Assembly: GCA_013400975.1 (NCBI GenBank) | Contig: WBMZ01003465.1 | Span: 17,279-81,278, forward strand | Direction of reading: 5' to 3' | Source: Atrichornis clamosus | Taxonomy: Eukaryota; Chordata; Aves; Passeriformes; Menuridae | DNA length: 64,000 nucleotides | In this document: positions 1 through 13,700 of the stretch, in pieces | Layout of the letters: each line of letters opens with the position of its first letter | Numbering within the stretch: position 1 is the stretch's first letter | The notes under the pieces: model-generated | The model's database searches: none | Told to the model about the DNA's origin: nothing | The model's input: the letters and a program-made list of their open reading frames with translations, nothing else | Translations under genes and position numbers: made by a program

Positions 1-1659
1 ATGAGATACTGTATCTAGTGACCAGACCATGACTCACTCAAAAACAGAGTTTAAAATCTTACTAGTCTTCAAGATAAAAGTGGCTATTGGGAGTGGAGTA
101 GATTCTGTTCCACACTACTACAGTCACTGCAAAGAATTCACATCTGCCCTGAATGCTCTACAGCTAATAATTAAATTACAAAAAACCCCTTTTTAAAATT
201 CAAATTTGTTTGGCTGACCGGCTTCATTGATCTAACAGAGATAGGGAGAAAGATGCAGGGTTTTTTCCTTACATTTGCAGATGGAAATGTTCATATCCCA
301 AAGATAAGGGAGAACACAGAAACCATGTGGTCCTCTACCAATTTCAGTGTTATTATAGTATTTTAAATCATCTTACTGTAGCCAGAGACATCCTATGGAT
401 AGCTTAGACCCCAGACACTTAATACTGTAGATGGATCTATACAGAATTAACAACTCGATACAAACACATTAGTACAAAAGGTCAGGTTTAGATGCAACAT
501 TCTGGTGGTCCTTGAAACAGTAGTTTGCAGTACCCAGGTCCACACTAATTTTAACCTACAACAAATACAACCAGTGTTTTGGACTTCATTTCCCCACTTC
601 CCCAAAGCAGGAACAGAATCAAGACTTGGTTTCCTGAAGCACTGAGACAGAGACAAACATGCCCCTCAACAAATGATAGGTGTTTTCCCCTTATGCTTCA
701 CAGGTGACACATGGCACAGATCCTTCAGCAGACTCAGAATCCAGTTAGGGCTTAGAGCTCTTCTGGAGGCTACACAACTACTTGAGATCTTTCATCTTAA
801 TTGAAATATACAGTGAGTCTGTTCAGGAAAATTATTTCACAGCTTGTGCCATGCAATAATATATAGAAACTTTCACTGGTGAATTAGAATTAATGCATAA
901 TTTTCTTTGGATGCATATTGTTAGACACTTCTGCAAAGCTGGAAGCTCAGGTGGGTTTGCAAAAAATACTACACATAATAGTTTAAAGACATTTCCATGA
1001 ATCCATTTCATGTAGCTTCATGATTTAGTGCAAAGCATTGTTATTTTTCCTCATTTAAAAAGATTTCAATTTAGCTAAGTCTACATAGCTGCCAAACACA
1101 GGCAACAAAAAATCTTGAAGATTAAAGGGGAAAAAAAAGCAAATGTGCCACCAACTTGAACATTAAAAATACCGAAAGCGTTCTCTGAAAACTTATTAGT
1201 GCCACTAAATATCATTTTAATTTGGTGGAAAAGTATCAGCAAAAATATTGCTTGCAAATTCCCATATACTATTGTGTACATTTTGTTTTTTATTATTCAT
1301 GCTACTGAGTAGTTAAGGCATCCTGATGGGAATGGTAATATACTATGTGTGTGTACAAAATTGGCATTTTCTCCCTCTTTTTAGAATTTTTTACAGCTTA
1401 CTTTGAAGATACGGATGTTTTTCTCTAGTTTTTCAAGATATTAACATCTATATAAATTTTTGATTAAAAATGTTCTGCCTTGAAAAACAGTTCACATTAG
1501 AACAAATAGCAAAAGCTACAAAGATAGCTGACAACTAGCTATATTACATGCTTCTTATATTTATCACATACATATTAATAAAATCACTTACTCTGTGTTA
1601 GCAAGTTAAGAGTATAATTTATAGGAGGAGATAATAATTGGAAAAAATCTGACACTTAC
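1..1659 (-). other. RB1CC1: RB1CC1 intron 22, partial
   Basis: AT-rich sequence downstream of exon 22. No match to the conserved last part of RB1CC1 (PWVLGKVMEKEYC ... FYRVKAVSWNK) was found on either strand. The intron therefore continues past the left edge, and exons 23-24, the stop codon and the poly(A) site lie outside. Confidence 0.85.
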
Positions 1660-1796
1660 CACACTCACCTGGTTTGAGATCCAGTGCAGCAAGGGACTCT
1701 GAGTGCAAGAAATACAAGGTTGGACTAACAGTAAACAACACGTAGTTGTCATGCCTTTCGTCCAAGATAATGAGAACCAAATCGCCAACCTGAAAA
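1660..1796 (-). CDS. RB1CC1: RB1CC1 exon 22: first half of the claw domain, tandem donors
   Basis: 137 nt to the distal donor, residues 1504-1549, phase 1. The translation FQVGDLVLIILDERHDNYVL FTVSPTLYFLHSESLAALDL KP opens the claw, the receptor-binding beta-fold. Two strong donors nine bases apart share the same phase: CCAG|GTGAGT (exon end 1669) and TGTG|GTAAGT (exon end 1660). They exclude or include Gly-Glu-Cys. The basic pocket residues of the claw lie in exons 23-24, outside the window. Confidence 0.96.
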
Positions 1797-4700
1797 CTGG
1801 GAAAAAAAAAAAAACCAAAAAAACCCAACTTAACTAAAAGAAGCACAGAAGCTTAAAACTAAATTAATTACACTACATTTCTTCCCCCATGTATTGCATG
1901 AGACTGAGACTTAGCTGAACAGTAGCACAGACATTTCTTCTTGCTACGCCAACTCATATACATTTTGTATTTTCTGAAGTCAACAAAACCATGCTACCTT
2001 TTAAAAAGTGCTTTTTGAAGTGTTCTACATCCATCAGCTCAAATTACTTTTTTCAAAAGAACTGTCAGTTTTGCTTTAAAATATAATCAGAAGTACTGAA
2101 AAAAACACTAATGTTTCAATTTTGTATTATTTTTATTTCCCAATACTTAAGGTAGCCATCATCATAGCAGTGTTTACAAACATTCTTTTGATGTTTTAAA
2201 CTGAAGCCAATTTGAACACAAAAAATACAGCAGAACATTTATGCAGCTTTCAATCTTAAAATTTTAAGCACATAAGACAAAGAAGGGATGAGGTGTTCAT
2301 CTTTGATCAAATAGTTAAAAGCGAAACAAACACCACGGTGACTGTATGTAAAAAGTTTTAAGAATCTGCTTCCTCCTACACCAGGGTAACAAAAGAAGCC
2401 ACAAGGTTCTCAAGCCAAGTTTCAGTAACAGAATTCAAAGAACTTTTTCTATCTCCAAACTTCTGTTCCACAGTGCAAAGGTGTTGCAAGTGAATTATTT
2501 ACTCATAAATGAAATGAAGTCTAAAGAAGCTACAAATTAACCATTAGATCATGAGTGGGCTCTGAGAATAAATATTACCAGGCTGCTGGTGGTGGGGGAG
2601 GAAGTGGCAAAGAAAGTGGGAAACTCTCCGTAGAAGGAGACTACTGAAATATAGTCAATTGAGTTAATTCAGAGTAATTTAGGTCATCATCTTTAAAGTT
2701 CACTTTTGGACTAAATAAACAATACTCCAAGCTTTTCTGCCTGGATGTATTATGAAGACAGGCTATATTGACTTAAAAACATCTGTACTGGACAGATGAA
2801 TTTTTCTTTCACAACATTTTCCTCCCCAAAGACTACCAAGACAGTTGCCACAATATTCAGATACTCAAGGAAAAAAACAATTATTCACCTGGTGACCTTG
2901 TTACAATAAAAATGCAAATTGGTGTAATTCAGAAAACATTAATGGACTAGCCTGTGTTGGTTTCCTTTACAGAAAAGTTTTTTATATTACTCAAGTAATT
3001 TATAAGTCTGATATTAATTAAGAAGTTATCTGTAGCTTTCACATTTTGCAAGAGTATTTCTTTTTCCAGCAACAATTCTACATGCAGCTGCTAATGTATT
3101 GATAATACCTAACAACATGTTTGAGTTAATTTCATTCTGTCAGGGTAAACCAAGAATTCTGAAGACTTCAGGAAGGTAAGACTTCTCTTGAAATGTAAAA
3201 CAGCACTATGCATATTCAGAAGAGATTTCCTTCTATTTTTTCCCAGCATGACTTCAAGGTTACAGGTAAGCCAAAAGGAATCTAAAAGAAAACTCTGAGA
3301 GAATTCTAGAAATCCTATGAACTACAGAATTCAAGAAAGGCCATTTTTTTTGTTTACACAAAGGTTTTATAAATCTAGATTCATGTTCAACTAGGATGTT
3401 TTGATAGCTGATGGCTAAATTATAGAGAAGATCTATGTATCTTTCCAAAGAGCAAGAACAGAAGAATTGTAACAGTAACTACACACTTACTTTATTGAAA
3501 GCCTAATCATCTATTTATATGAAAATTAACATGTACTTACTCTCTAATTGCAATTTTTTCAGAATGTCTTGAGGATACTGATGACATGCTTTGGGACATC
3601 TATAAAAAAGAGAAAACTTTTAAAGTACTGGCAAGCTATGATGAAATGCACATTGCAGGTAAGAATATGGTAAAAATTTTTGATTGATTTCTAACAGTGT
3701 CTAGTGTTGCAGATTTTATATTCACTCAAAAAACCCAGCACCCTTTTGTCATCCTGTTCTGTAGTAGGTTTGGTGGTTTGTGATTTGGTTTTGGTTTTCA
3801 TTACTGTGCTTTTTCTTTTAATAGCTACCTTTGATTATGAAATGTCTTGCATAACTAACTTCTCCCTCACTATTTAAAACTGTTAAGTGCTTTTCAGATC
3901 AGTGCCAGCGAAGATTTATTCTGAGCATACACAAGACCTATGATAGAACTGCACATTCGAACAGAGAAACAACTGGCACTAGAAATGACACTAGAACGCT
4001 GGAGATTAAACACAATCATTACAATTAAACTCTAGATGTTGAACTCAATATGGTCTCTCAGTTATTCTAAGCACTGTCACAAAATCTGAAGTTTATTGTA
4101 CTCAACAGAGCAACACTCCCTGGAATAAAACCGGAGTCAAATTTACTAAGACCAAACAAAGGTTCAATTATGTGAGGTTTGGGACATAAGAATTATCTCC
4201 TATGTGTAAAATATTTGCCTTTAGACCTGTTTAGATTAATTAAAATTGGCACATGGACCAACTTCAATAGAATAAACTAGACCTAAATACGAATGTAAGT
4301 GCACAGAAACTTCCTACAGTAACTATGATAACAAGAAATGGCAGTGGGTAACCCTACTTCTATCTACGAAGGAATACCAGTCCCACAGGCAGGCAAGTAG
4401 CTGGGGAAGCTGATCTGATGTAAATGTATCAGTTTCACTATCCTCCAGTAACCTCCTTACAAAATACAATTCATAATTGCTCCAAAGAAACTCTGACTAG
4501 AGGTCCTGCAGATTTTCCATACATTCCGACTTCCTGGACCATTTATACATGCTATTCAAATCTAGATTGCTCATACTTGAAGTTTAGCACATGATTTTTC
4601 AGCTGTAACTCCAAGATTGTTCCTTACAGTATATTTCCTTTTCCTCTTGTCAATCTCACCCCCTGCCTTCCCCAGAGGCCAGCACCAGCCTGTTTTCCTA

Positions 4701-7700
4701 TGAGACTGAAGCCTATTCACAGCTCATTTTCTTCATTTTTTCAAAGAATGAGTCCAGTTTGAATGCAGTACATCACAAAAAGCTCTCAAATTCTAATGAC
4801 ACTTTTAGCAGCTTTCTTTACAGGATCCAACTTCAGATTTTTTTTTTTTAGCGGCTACTTTTCTTTCTTGAAAAAGTTGCAGCTAGCATGAAAGTTGTCA
4901 GATTTGCTTAGATTGTTTACTAAAGTGTTTGAGAGTTCTCTTCAGATATTAAGACCAGATATTTTCTTACTACTTTTAAAAACTGGAGTGCTAAATTAAA
5001 AATGCAAAATAGCTTCATTTCTGTATTTTTCCTTAATTTCTAACTTTAAGAAAAAGAGAACAAATTAGAATGTTGAGAATAATTAAAACATAGCAAAGAA
5101 TGTTTTCTGAGTACAGTTCTAATGGCCTTTACACAGAAAAAAAGGTTCCCTTTCTCAGCAATTCATATACTATAACAAAAATCCTGTAATAACATTCCTA
5201 GCATGAAAAGGAGTTCCTTTCCGTTCCTTGCAGAAGTAATCCACAAGTTCTGGTGCAGAAGTCAGTGATCCATGAAGATTTTCTTTTATCATGCAGAATG
5301 CCTTCTGAGCTCTTTATCTGAAGTATCTCAGTAGAAATAAACACTGATATTTAAGTTTTGATGTATATTTCAATTTTAGAAGTGGATTTAAAAGGAGGGG
5401 AAAGATGGCAAGAAGAATGAAGAGACAAAAAAAAAAATGAACTTATCTATGAAAAAACTCAATTTGTAAGTAAGGAATTGAAAAGATATTAAGTTCCAAT
5501 GTGCATTTAAAAATCAAATTTGAATTGCTTTAGAGACCAATGACCTGCCAATTTTCCCTACATGGCTTGGTATTAATCAAATGAACAATAATCTTCTATT
5601 TGCCTTGTAGACCGTGTTTTCTTCAATTTTATTTTAGTCTGAGATGACAAGAGATCAAGAATTTGATTCAGGAAATCTAGAGAGGTTTAGAAAACTGTCC
5701 AGTGTTTCTGAGTTTTATTGTAAAAACTACACTTCTTGAAATAACTTCTGTGCACTTCATTGATGTTCTGAATTGAAAAAAATCCTTTGAAAAATATACT
5801 TTTAGATGTCTTGCAATCCTTTCTTACACCCTGCACAAACAGAGAAACATCAGCTCCTAATGGAGGGACGAACCAAACACTTTTGCTATGAAATGTAATT
5901 TCTGACTACACAGATACCAGTTCCTACCACATTTCTCGGTATCACCTGTCACTTCAAGGAAGTGATACTGCCATGGCCAGTCCAACAAAAGGCTGTGTCT
6001 GTTTCCTATACACACAGTAATTTTTTTAAGACTTAAATTTGAGATCTGCTAGCAAGGAGAAACAGTGAGTAAATAAAAGGATTCATTGCACAGGAATCAA
6101 CCGCTGTGTCACTAAATTCTTTTTTCTTCCACAGGCATTTACTGCATTTGAGCATTTCAGCTGGTGGCTGTCTGCATTTCCGATTGCTAGGCAGAATTAG
6201 TTTCATGCCTTACAAAAATGACAGGTGCAGTTTTCCCAAAACAATCTCTAAGTTATCATTAACACTCCCAATTATGCTTAAAGTGCAGGCACATTCACGT
6301 TCTTGTAAACTGGCCTTCAGTCTACTGCTGCTGAAAACTGAGTCATGGTGCCATGGAAATTAACATCTCCTTCCCCAAATCTGGATGGTCTGTGTTCTTT
6401 GAGAAGAAGCCTCTCTCCAGTCCTGTGAACCTTTTTCCATGAGAAGACTGCCAAGATCAGGTATCTCTGGGAGGTTATTAGATTACCTATTTACTACTTG
6501 CCTTAACACTTAAAACATTTCTTAAGTAATTGAAAAAAATGTTCAGATTTTAACAAACTTAACATTTTTAAACTCTCCTTACTTTTTCGTGAGACTTAAA
6601 ACATGCATTGCACAAATACTCACCAATCTCTGATTTAATCTCTTATTTTCCTCTTCTTTCAATTGCAAAGTCTAAAAGAAAATCTTGCTCTGATTAACAA
6701 ATTATTATACCTTATACAGTATATTTTTAAAAAAGTTTTGATATGATTAGAGCCCAACTATTTGCACAGTAATACATCTTTCAGTTCTAAAACAATTATC
6801 AAAACATCTTTTGAACAAAGATGAAAAAGAAATTGAAGTCTAGCAATTATCCCAGTGCTACAAAACTCATTGCTAAGTTGTTTACCTCCATACACATACT
6901 TTTCTTTCAGTTAGAAAAACATGTCACTGATAGAATAGCAAAAGAAATGTAATATATTACTATGTTATAGCTTCTACCCATGACAAATCCTTTGCAATCA
7001 GATGACAAAATAAAGCATGTATGTGCTCATAGTCAGAAATATCTGATGCAACTTTTTTTTTTCTACAGTACTTCTTTGGATCAATGACCTGTCACTCCTA
7101 AGAAGAAATACTACACCTGAGTCATTCATACTACAGCCTACATAAACAGAACAAACAAAGGCCAAGGGTAAATTTTTAACACTTATCTTGAATTACTTCT
7201 GTGGATTATACTGATCCAAGAGTACAATGAACAAGCATTCCCTGAAAACAAATTTATAATCCTTGCAGACAATATATTGCATCAGAGCATTAACTGACCA
7301 CAGCACAACTTTGCATGTACACATTTTTAAGTACTTAGTTGCAATACTTGACCTCACAAATAATCTACTCACTCTTTCTAGCAACATTATCCTCTGCTTT
7401 TCTTCAGACATATGGACATTTTCACTAAAAGAGAAAGAAGATGGACCAGTTAAAAATGAGAGCTTTTTTCATTACCAAAAATTATCTTTTCCACACCCAC
7501 CTGCCATCTTCACTCAGTGAAGAATGCTACATATTTGCTAGCAAAGAGAGAACAGTACAGAAAGATACATTAAGAATCAGCATTGACATTTCTGGTAGGG
7601 GCTTTTGGATTTTTTTTTTTCTTTAAATACAGAGCTTCTTTGTCACAACAAACCAGTAAATTTTCATTCATCAATTAGTTTATCAAGTTACATGGAGCCA

Positions 7701-10700
7701 TTTCTTGGTATTTTGCACTATTTTCAAGATATCAGGATGAAAGATACAGCTCCAAATGCTTTGACAGTTAACCCTTGATATGGCCATTCAGCTCTATGAA
7801 GTCTTATTTTCCTAGTCTGTAGTGTAAATGTGACTGGGAAGTGCTTTAAAGTGCCCTGGTACTCTCTGGTAGATGTGAACTTGCTAACTGTTTCCATTTC
7901 TCTGAGCACTGGGGCATGACAAAATAATGCTAACATCCTAAGTAATTTCTTAAGAACATAAACAGTAATTCCTAGAACCATTATTTTAAAAGCAGTTTAA
8001 TAGGGAAGAACCAATGTATTTTGTAGTCCAAACTGATTTGGTTGAGAAAAGAAAATGGATATGTTTTGGGATGAAACACGCTATAAATCCAATCGAAATG
8101 CTGAGTAGAGCTAACAGATTATAAATAAGCCATAACAATCATTACTTCATTTCAGTTAAAAGACTGTTAGCTCTCATGTAACAGGAAGCAGTCAACAGAA
8201 ACCTGTAATAGTTTATATTTACCTGACATTTAATACATTGAGCCGTAATTATTTTTTTTTCACAAGCTTACCTTTACAATTATTTTTTGTAAATCTGTTT
8301 TGAGACTGCAGGACTAGAATGATTACTGTAAGGAACACCTCTCCTTCTAAAGAAAGGGTACTTCCTTGTTCTACTATCAGTGCAAGTTTAGTTTGGAAAG
8401 CAACAAGTGTTTTCATCCTCACTTCCACAAAGCCATTTAGTGCTCTGGGTATGTCATTCTGGGTTAGGCAGCATCGGTTGTGACGGGCACTGATTAAAGT
8501 GAATCTAAGTGTATCTAGCAATTCCTCTCTTGTTCCTCTGGCAAAAGCCTTGTTCCTCTTGTGTGCTTCCCAGTCAGGTTCATTACTTCTGTGAAAGGTA
8601 TAGAGAAGTCTGGGGTTCTTCAAAAAGCTGGTGGCATGAAAGTGAGACACTGTTCAAAAGATACGGCAGTGATGTGCAGCCACCCAGCTCATTCACTATT
8701 GCAGTTCTTCTGTTTGACTTACATTCCATACGCTTAGGTACATTCTTTCATCTCGTGATTGCGGGGCCAAGTTTCACCTTTAAGCTGCATAGTTCAAAGT
8801 CATCAAACCCACACGTTCCTGATGACTGTGACACCACAGTCGTATGCATATACACATTTGAAAGAGTATTTTCGGGAACTACAAAGGCAGAAGAAGCTGA
8901 ACATGCTCACTGGTACTTCACACCACCCAAGCGCACACACTTCCAAACGAGATTTCTGTTACAATGCCCCATACTTACTGCACAGCCATCATACTGGTCT
9001 CCATCGTGGAGTCCATTCTCCCTTCAGCCCCAAAGTCAGAAACCAATCTGTCTGTGTCAGTGGGAACATCAGCTGCACAGGCTCCACAAGCTTCTGACGC
9101 TGCTGCCGAGTAGGATGATGGAGAAAAATTACTGCTTCTCAGTTTATTAACTTCTTCTTCAAGCTTCTTCTTCTCTTCAAGTAAGCGAGCTCGATCTTCA
9201 GAAAGTGTTTCAATCAAATCTATGACACAAATAAACAGATTATTTTAATAACAGCAGCACTAAGATTAAAACCAATCTGTAGTGAATGGAATAGTCCTAT
9301 TAGAAAAGATTAGTACTTCTTCAGAATTTGCTTACCCTTATCTTTTTCTTGCTGCTGTGTAAGTACTTTTAATTTGTCACTAAGATCATTAATTATGTTT
9401 TCTTTTTTCATTTTCTCTCTTGCCAAAACAGTGTTAAAGTTGGTCTGAAAACAGAAAGGCAGTTTTACTGAAATAAGACATGTACTGCATAAATGTAATG
9501 CAAAATAGTACAAAAGACAGCATGCATTTCAGTTTTCTAAATTATAATTAAACAAGGAATTAAAATTTGTTTACTTATTGCTTTGGTAAAGAGATGGAAT
9601 GTCTATATATTTCATTTTGATGTTTCTCTGTAAATTTTTTAAAATTAATTTTATTTTTAACCCTCTTGTTGCCCCAAGCCCAATATACACATGTAGTACA
9701 ATAATAAAGAAATCACTAAAAAAAATTTTAAGTTGCTGGTTTTTCTTTAAATATAATACTTAATGTTCCAGTTAATATATAGTGGTTGAGCATTTTATAT
9801 TTAAAACGATTACTTTAAGGATTAAAATTAGTAAGACAAAGCTGAACTGCATCAAGATATGTTACTATAAAAAAGAAAAATATCATTATCAATATACTAT
9901 AAACTGAATTAAAAATACATTTCAAGTTTATGCATTAATTCCTCAGTGAACAATAATTAATGCAAAAGATCCACAGGAATCCTGGTTAACAGTTTGAATA
10001 ACTGAACATAAAAAAAGAGCCAGCATAACCTTCAGAACCAGTCTGACATCTTTCTGCTTTTTCAATCCTTCTACTGACCATTATGACCCCAACCCTTTTA
10101 CCCTTAGGGTACTGCTGAAGAGACAGATAAAACCTACCAACAACCACCTATTAAAAGGATATTTTAAATTAATTTCGCTTTTTCTGTGAATTCTAAGACT
10201 CTCTTGATCTATGTCTGTCAACTCTCAGTCTTAAAATGCGAACTGTTTGGCAGACTACACACCTTACACAGGGCACAGCTGCCTTTGGTGTATGTCTGCA
10301 TAACAAAACTATCACACGACAAGTATAAGCAACAGCTCTAAGAAAACTTCACAGAGGAAAGAAAATAAACAACAAAAGACAAAGGCAGGGTTAAATACCC
10401 AGAATATTCAGCAATCAGCAGAGCCAGTGTAGTAAAATCTCAGCACTGAGTCATACACTGCTTTTCTGAGTTTGGGGTATTTGTTTGTTTTGGTTGCAGT
10501 TTTTTTGAGGGGATTTTGTTTGCTTGTTTGTTGTTTTAATAAAAAGTTCCAGCTTTCCCTGGAATTTGCTGTCAATGCCTCAGAACCTTCCCTTCCATGC
10601 TTTGCTGCAAAAATGAAGAATACTATTAGATAATGAGGAAAATGGATTACTAAGGAATACTGTGATGAAAAAAATAAATCTAATGATTACCAGCGTAGGA

Positions 10701-13700
10701 AAAAATACCTATTAGACTTACTATGTAAGGCTCACTTCAATATTAATGCTTGCAGTCCAGTAATTTCAATAATACTCCTTTCTTTATAGCCATCTGCAAT
10801 TTTGTGTTCTCTGCACCAAGTGATTCATAGCATTCATTCATCAAGCTGGCTGATCACTACCCCGACTCTTTGTCCTTATTTGATCCTACCATATCTACAG
10901 CAAGGAGAAGTGCTTAAAAAGAACATCCTTTCTCACTGTTTAAATGCAACAAAGCTGTAGATAATAGCTGTTACTAACAGATTTAATTTAAGAATTTAAG
11001 ACTCATCTACAGAAACTGAGAGACTCAAGATGTTTTGCAAGGAAAAAAATGTGTGGATACACATATATATTATTAATCCAGTACAATACAATTTCAAATC
11101 AAGATGTGAAGTACATAGTGTTGTTAAGTTTACTACGTAAAATGCAACATACATATTTTGTTTGAATCTCAAAAAGCAACATATTTTGGCTTTGAACCTC
11201 AAACACCACCTGTCCAGGCTAATAAAATTTAAAATCCAGTAAACATCCAAATCAATTAGAATTTTAAATAATTAGAGTTGTCCACAAATTTTGAAATAAC
11301 TGCTATCGTTCTGCAGTTAAAGAGAAGAACGAATAAAAATTCCAAGCAAAAGAAGTCACAAAAACTGAATCCGGATTGTCCAGTTCTCTTGTTACTGGTT
11401 TGACCTTTTGTTTTTGGGGGGGTGCTTGTTTTTTGTTTTCTTTGTTTGCTTTATTTGCTTGTTTTTAATGCTTAAATGTTGGATTCCATTAACCCATCAT
11501 ATCCTGGCTTCAAATAATCATGCAAATTTAGAAAATGGAAGTGTTACAGAGCAGAAGAGAAAACCCTACTCTAACTCCAAAACAGCAAAAGAAGACAATT
11601 GTTATAGGAGCAAAAGCAGTAAAAAAAAAAACAAAACAGTTTTACCTGCTGTTCTGCAGTGAGTGATGTTCTGATGTTCTGCATTTCTTCATTCTTTCTT
11701 TTCTCTTGTTCTTCAAGTTGCTCCAAGAACTTCATTTTTTCTTCCTGAAGCTTCTCCTGAAGTTCAGCAACTAAGGTTGATTCAGCAGATGATTCAGCAG
11801 GAGGACTTAAAAGAAAATGTTTAGGCTTTAAATTTGCAGCATATACCAAGTCCCACAATACATTAAATAAGCAAACATGCAAGAAAGTCAGAAGTTCATT
11901 TTGAAACATTATTTCTGAAATATTTAATAAATATTGTATTACAATTAAACCATTACTAATCTTCAATTCTACTTTTTAATCATGAGAATCTCACCAATTC
12001 TTACTCTTGGGCATTCTATTCTTCTAGTGTAGTATGCTGGCTTTAACTTTGAAGCTTTGTTGAGGGGGGAGGCTTTTGTTTATACTTATTCTAACCTAAC
12101 AGAAGGTGTGGAAAGAACAAAAAACAACTTTATGAAGATCCTTAGTATGCCAAATGCAAAGCCTTCAAAAAACTATCACGTAATTAAAATAATTCAGCAG
12201 TAAATCTGATGCTAAGGAATCCAGATGTGAAATTCAAAACTCTGGACTGCAGAATCTGGAAAACAGCAGTAATGATCATAAAGGAAGGAAAACATCAGGA
12301 GTCATGGAGCGGGAAGAATAATGACCTCAAAGGTCAAGTATTTTACATAATTGAGGCAAAAACACTAACTACTCTTTTGTGTTTTTGTTTGAGTTATCAA
12401 GAACCACCACTGAAGGACTTTAGAAGAGAGAAATCCCTTTGTTGGGCAACATTTGTGAAAACTTGTATTACTTTAAATTTCTATTATTCTTCTGCACCAG
12501 AATCATATTTAAATCATGTTAATATTAAAATTAATCATGTTTAAACCCAAAGCCTTTAGCTGCACTAAACCAAAGCAGGAGCCATCTGCCTCTCAGATGG
12601 GCTGTCTGGACTACTGACTGTTTGCAAATGACAGTCAAGTAAAGGGTATTGTTATTCTGCAAAGGTAGCACATTACCAGTTTTTATACCTCGTCACTGTA
12701 TCAGGCACTAGGTTCACACATTTAATCTGCAAAGGTCTTGACAACTACAGAAATAGTGACAATGATGAACTTTTTAGTTGTTTTCAAGATACCAAAAGCA
12801 CATATCTTCAGATTGAGGTTTCTTTGCAAGTGAACACTGCACTACTCTAAAATGACAAAGGATGTTCTTAACAATACTGCTACTGTTCTACCACATGGGC
12901 ATATACTGAATACACTATTATGCAGTAGCTAAGCACTCATAAAACCCGTAAGAAGCTTTAAATAAAAGAGCTCTGAAAGCCAACTGAAGTTCTCAGAGTG
13001 GCTAAATAACCTTTGACATTCCAGAAGTCAGAAGTAAAACAAACAGAGAAAAAAGACAAAGTCATGACATACTCAGGCAAATCTTTTTTTGTGCCACGGA
13101 GAAAACATTTTTGTGCTTGATGCAATTTCAATTTATTTCTTAATGAAGCCTAGCTAAGAGAGACAGAGCACATGCTCTATGGAGAAGCTTGACTACTGAT
13201 GGTGGCCTGACAGAAGTGGCTGGACAATACCATGACCAGAAGATAAGATAGTAATTCTGTTTTCAAAGTGGTCAGGATTCTTATTCTACTTTTAACATTC
13301 TTCACAATATTTTAAATCTTTAACTAACCAGCAAACTGCTTAACAGCAAAAGTCATTAAAGAAATTGTTGTTTTCAGTTGGCTAGTAGGCATACTGTAGA
13401 AAGACTAAATAGGAGTTACAAATGCCTTGCAGTTTTACTATCTTTCCTAATCAAAAAGACTTGATTTTCAGACACACCAAACCATATTAATTTCTATACC
13501 ATGGTAATGCATGGGTCACAATTGTCACCTCCTGAAATTTTTGTTAATTTTCATGGAAGTTCAAAAATGGTTTCAACCATTACAAGTTAACTGCTAAACA
13601 ATGAGTAATGGTAACAACTCGGCTCGAGTTACTGACATAGCTTGGGTTTTAGGAACTCAAAAATCAAACTCAACAGTGACTTTGAAATGTTAGGACAGAT

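Larger units (their letters stand above)
9445..11645 (-). other. RB1CC1: RB1CC1 intron 16
   Basis: 2,201 nt with two T/G-rich low-complexity stretches of the form TTTGTTTGCTTGTTTG at about 10480-10540 and 11405-11470. Otherwise AT-rich. Confidence 0.9.

Noticed and set aside
2050..2165. C/D-box snoRNA-like pair on the minus strand (ATGATGA, later CTGA) in intron 21
   Set aside because: There is no complementary terminal stem around the boxes and no conserved guide element was recognised.
6106..6363. 85-codon plus-strand frame in intron 20
   Set aside because: No similarity or gene signals; one of many chance frames between RB1CC1 exons.
12209..12544. 111-codon plus-strand open frame in intron 15
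   Set aside because: No recognisable domain and ordinary AT-rich intron composition. Consistent with chance.
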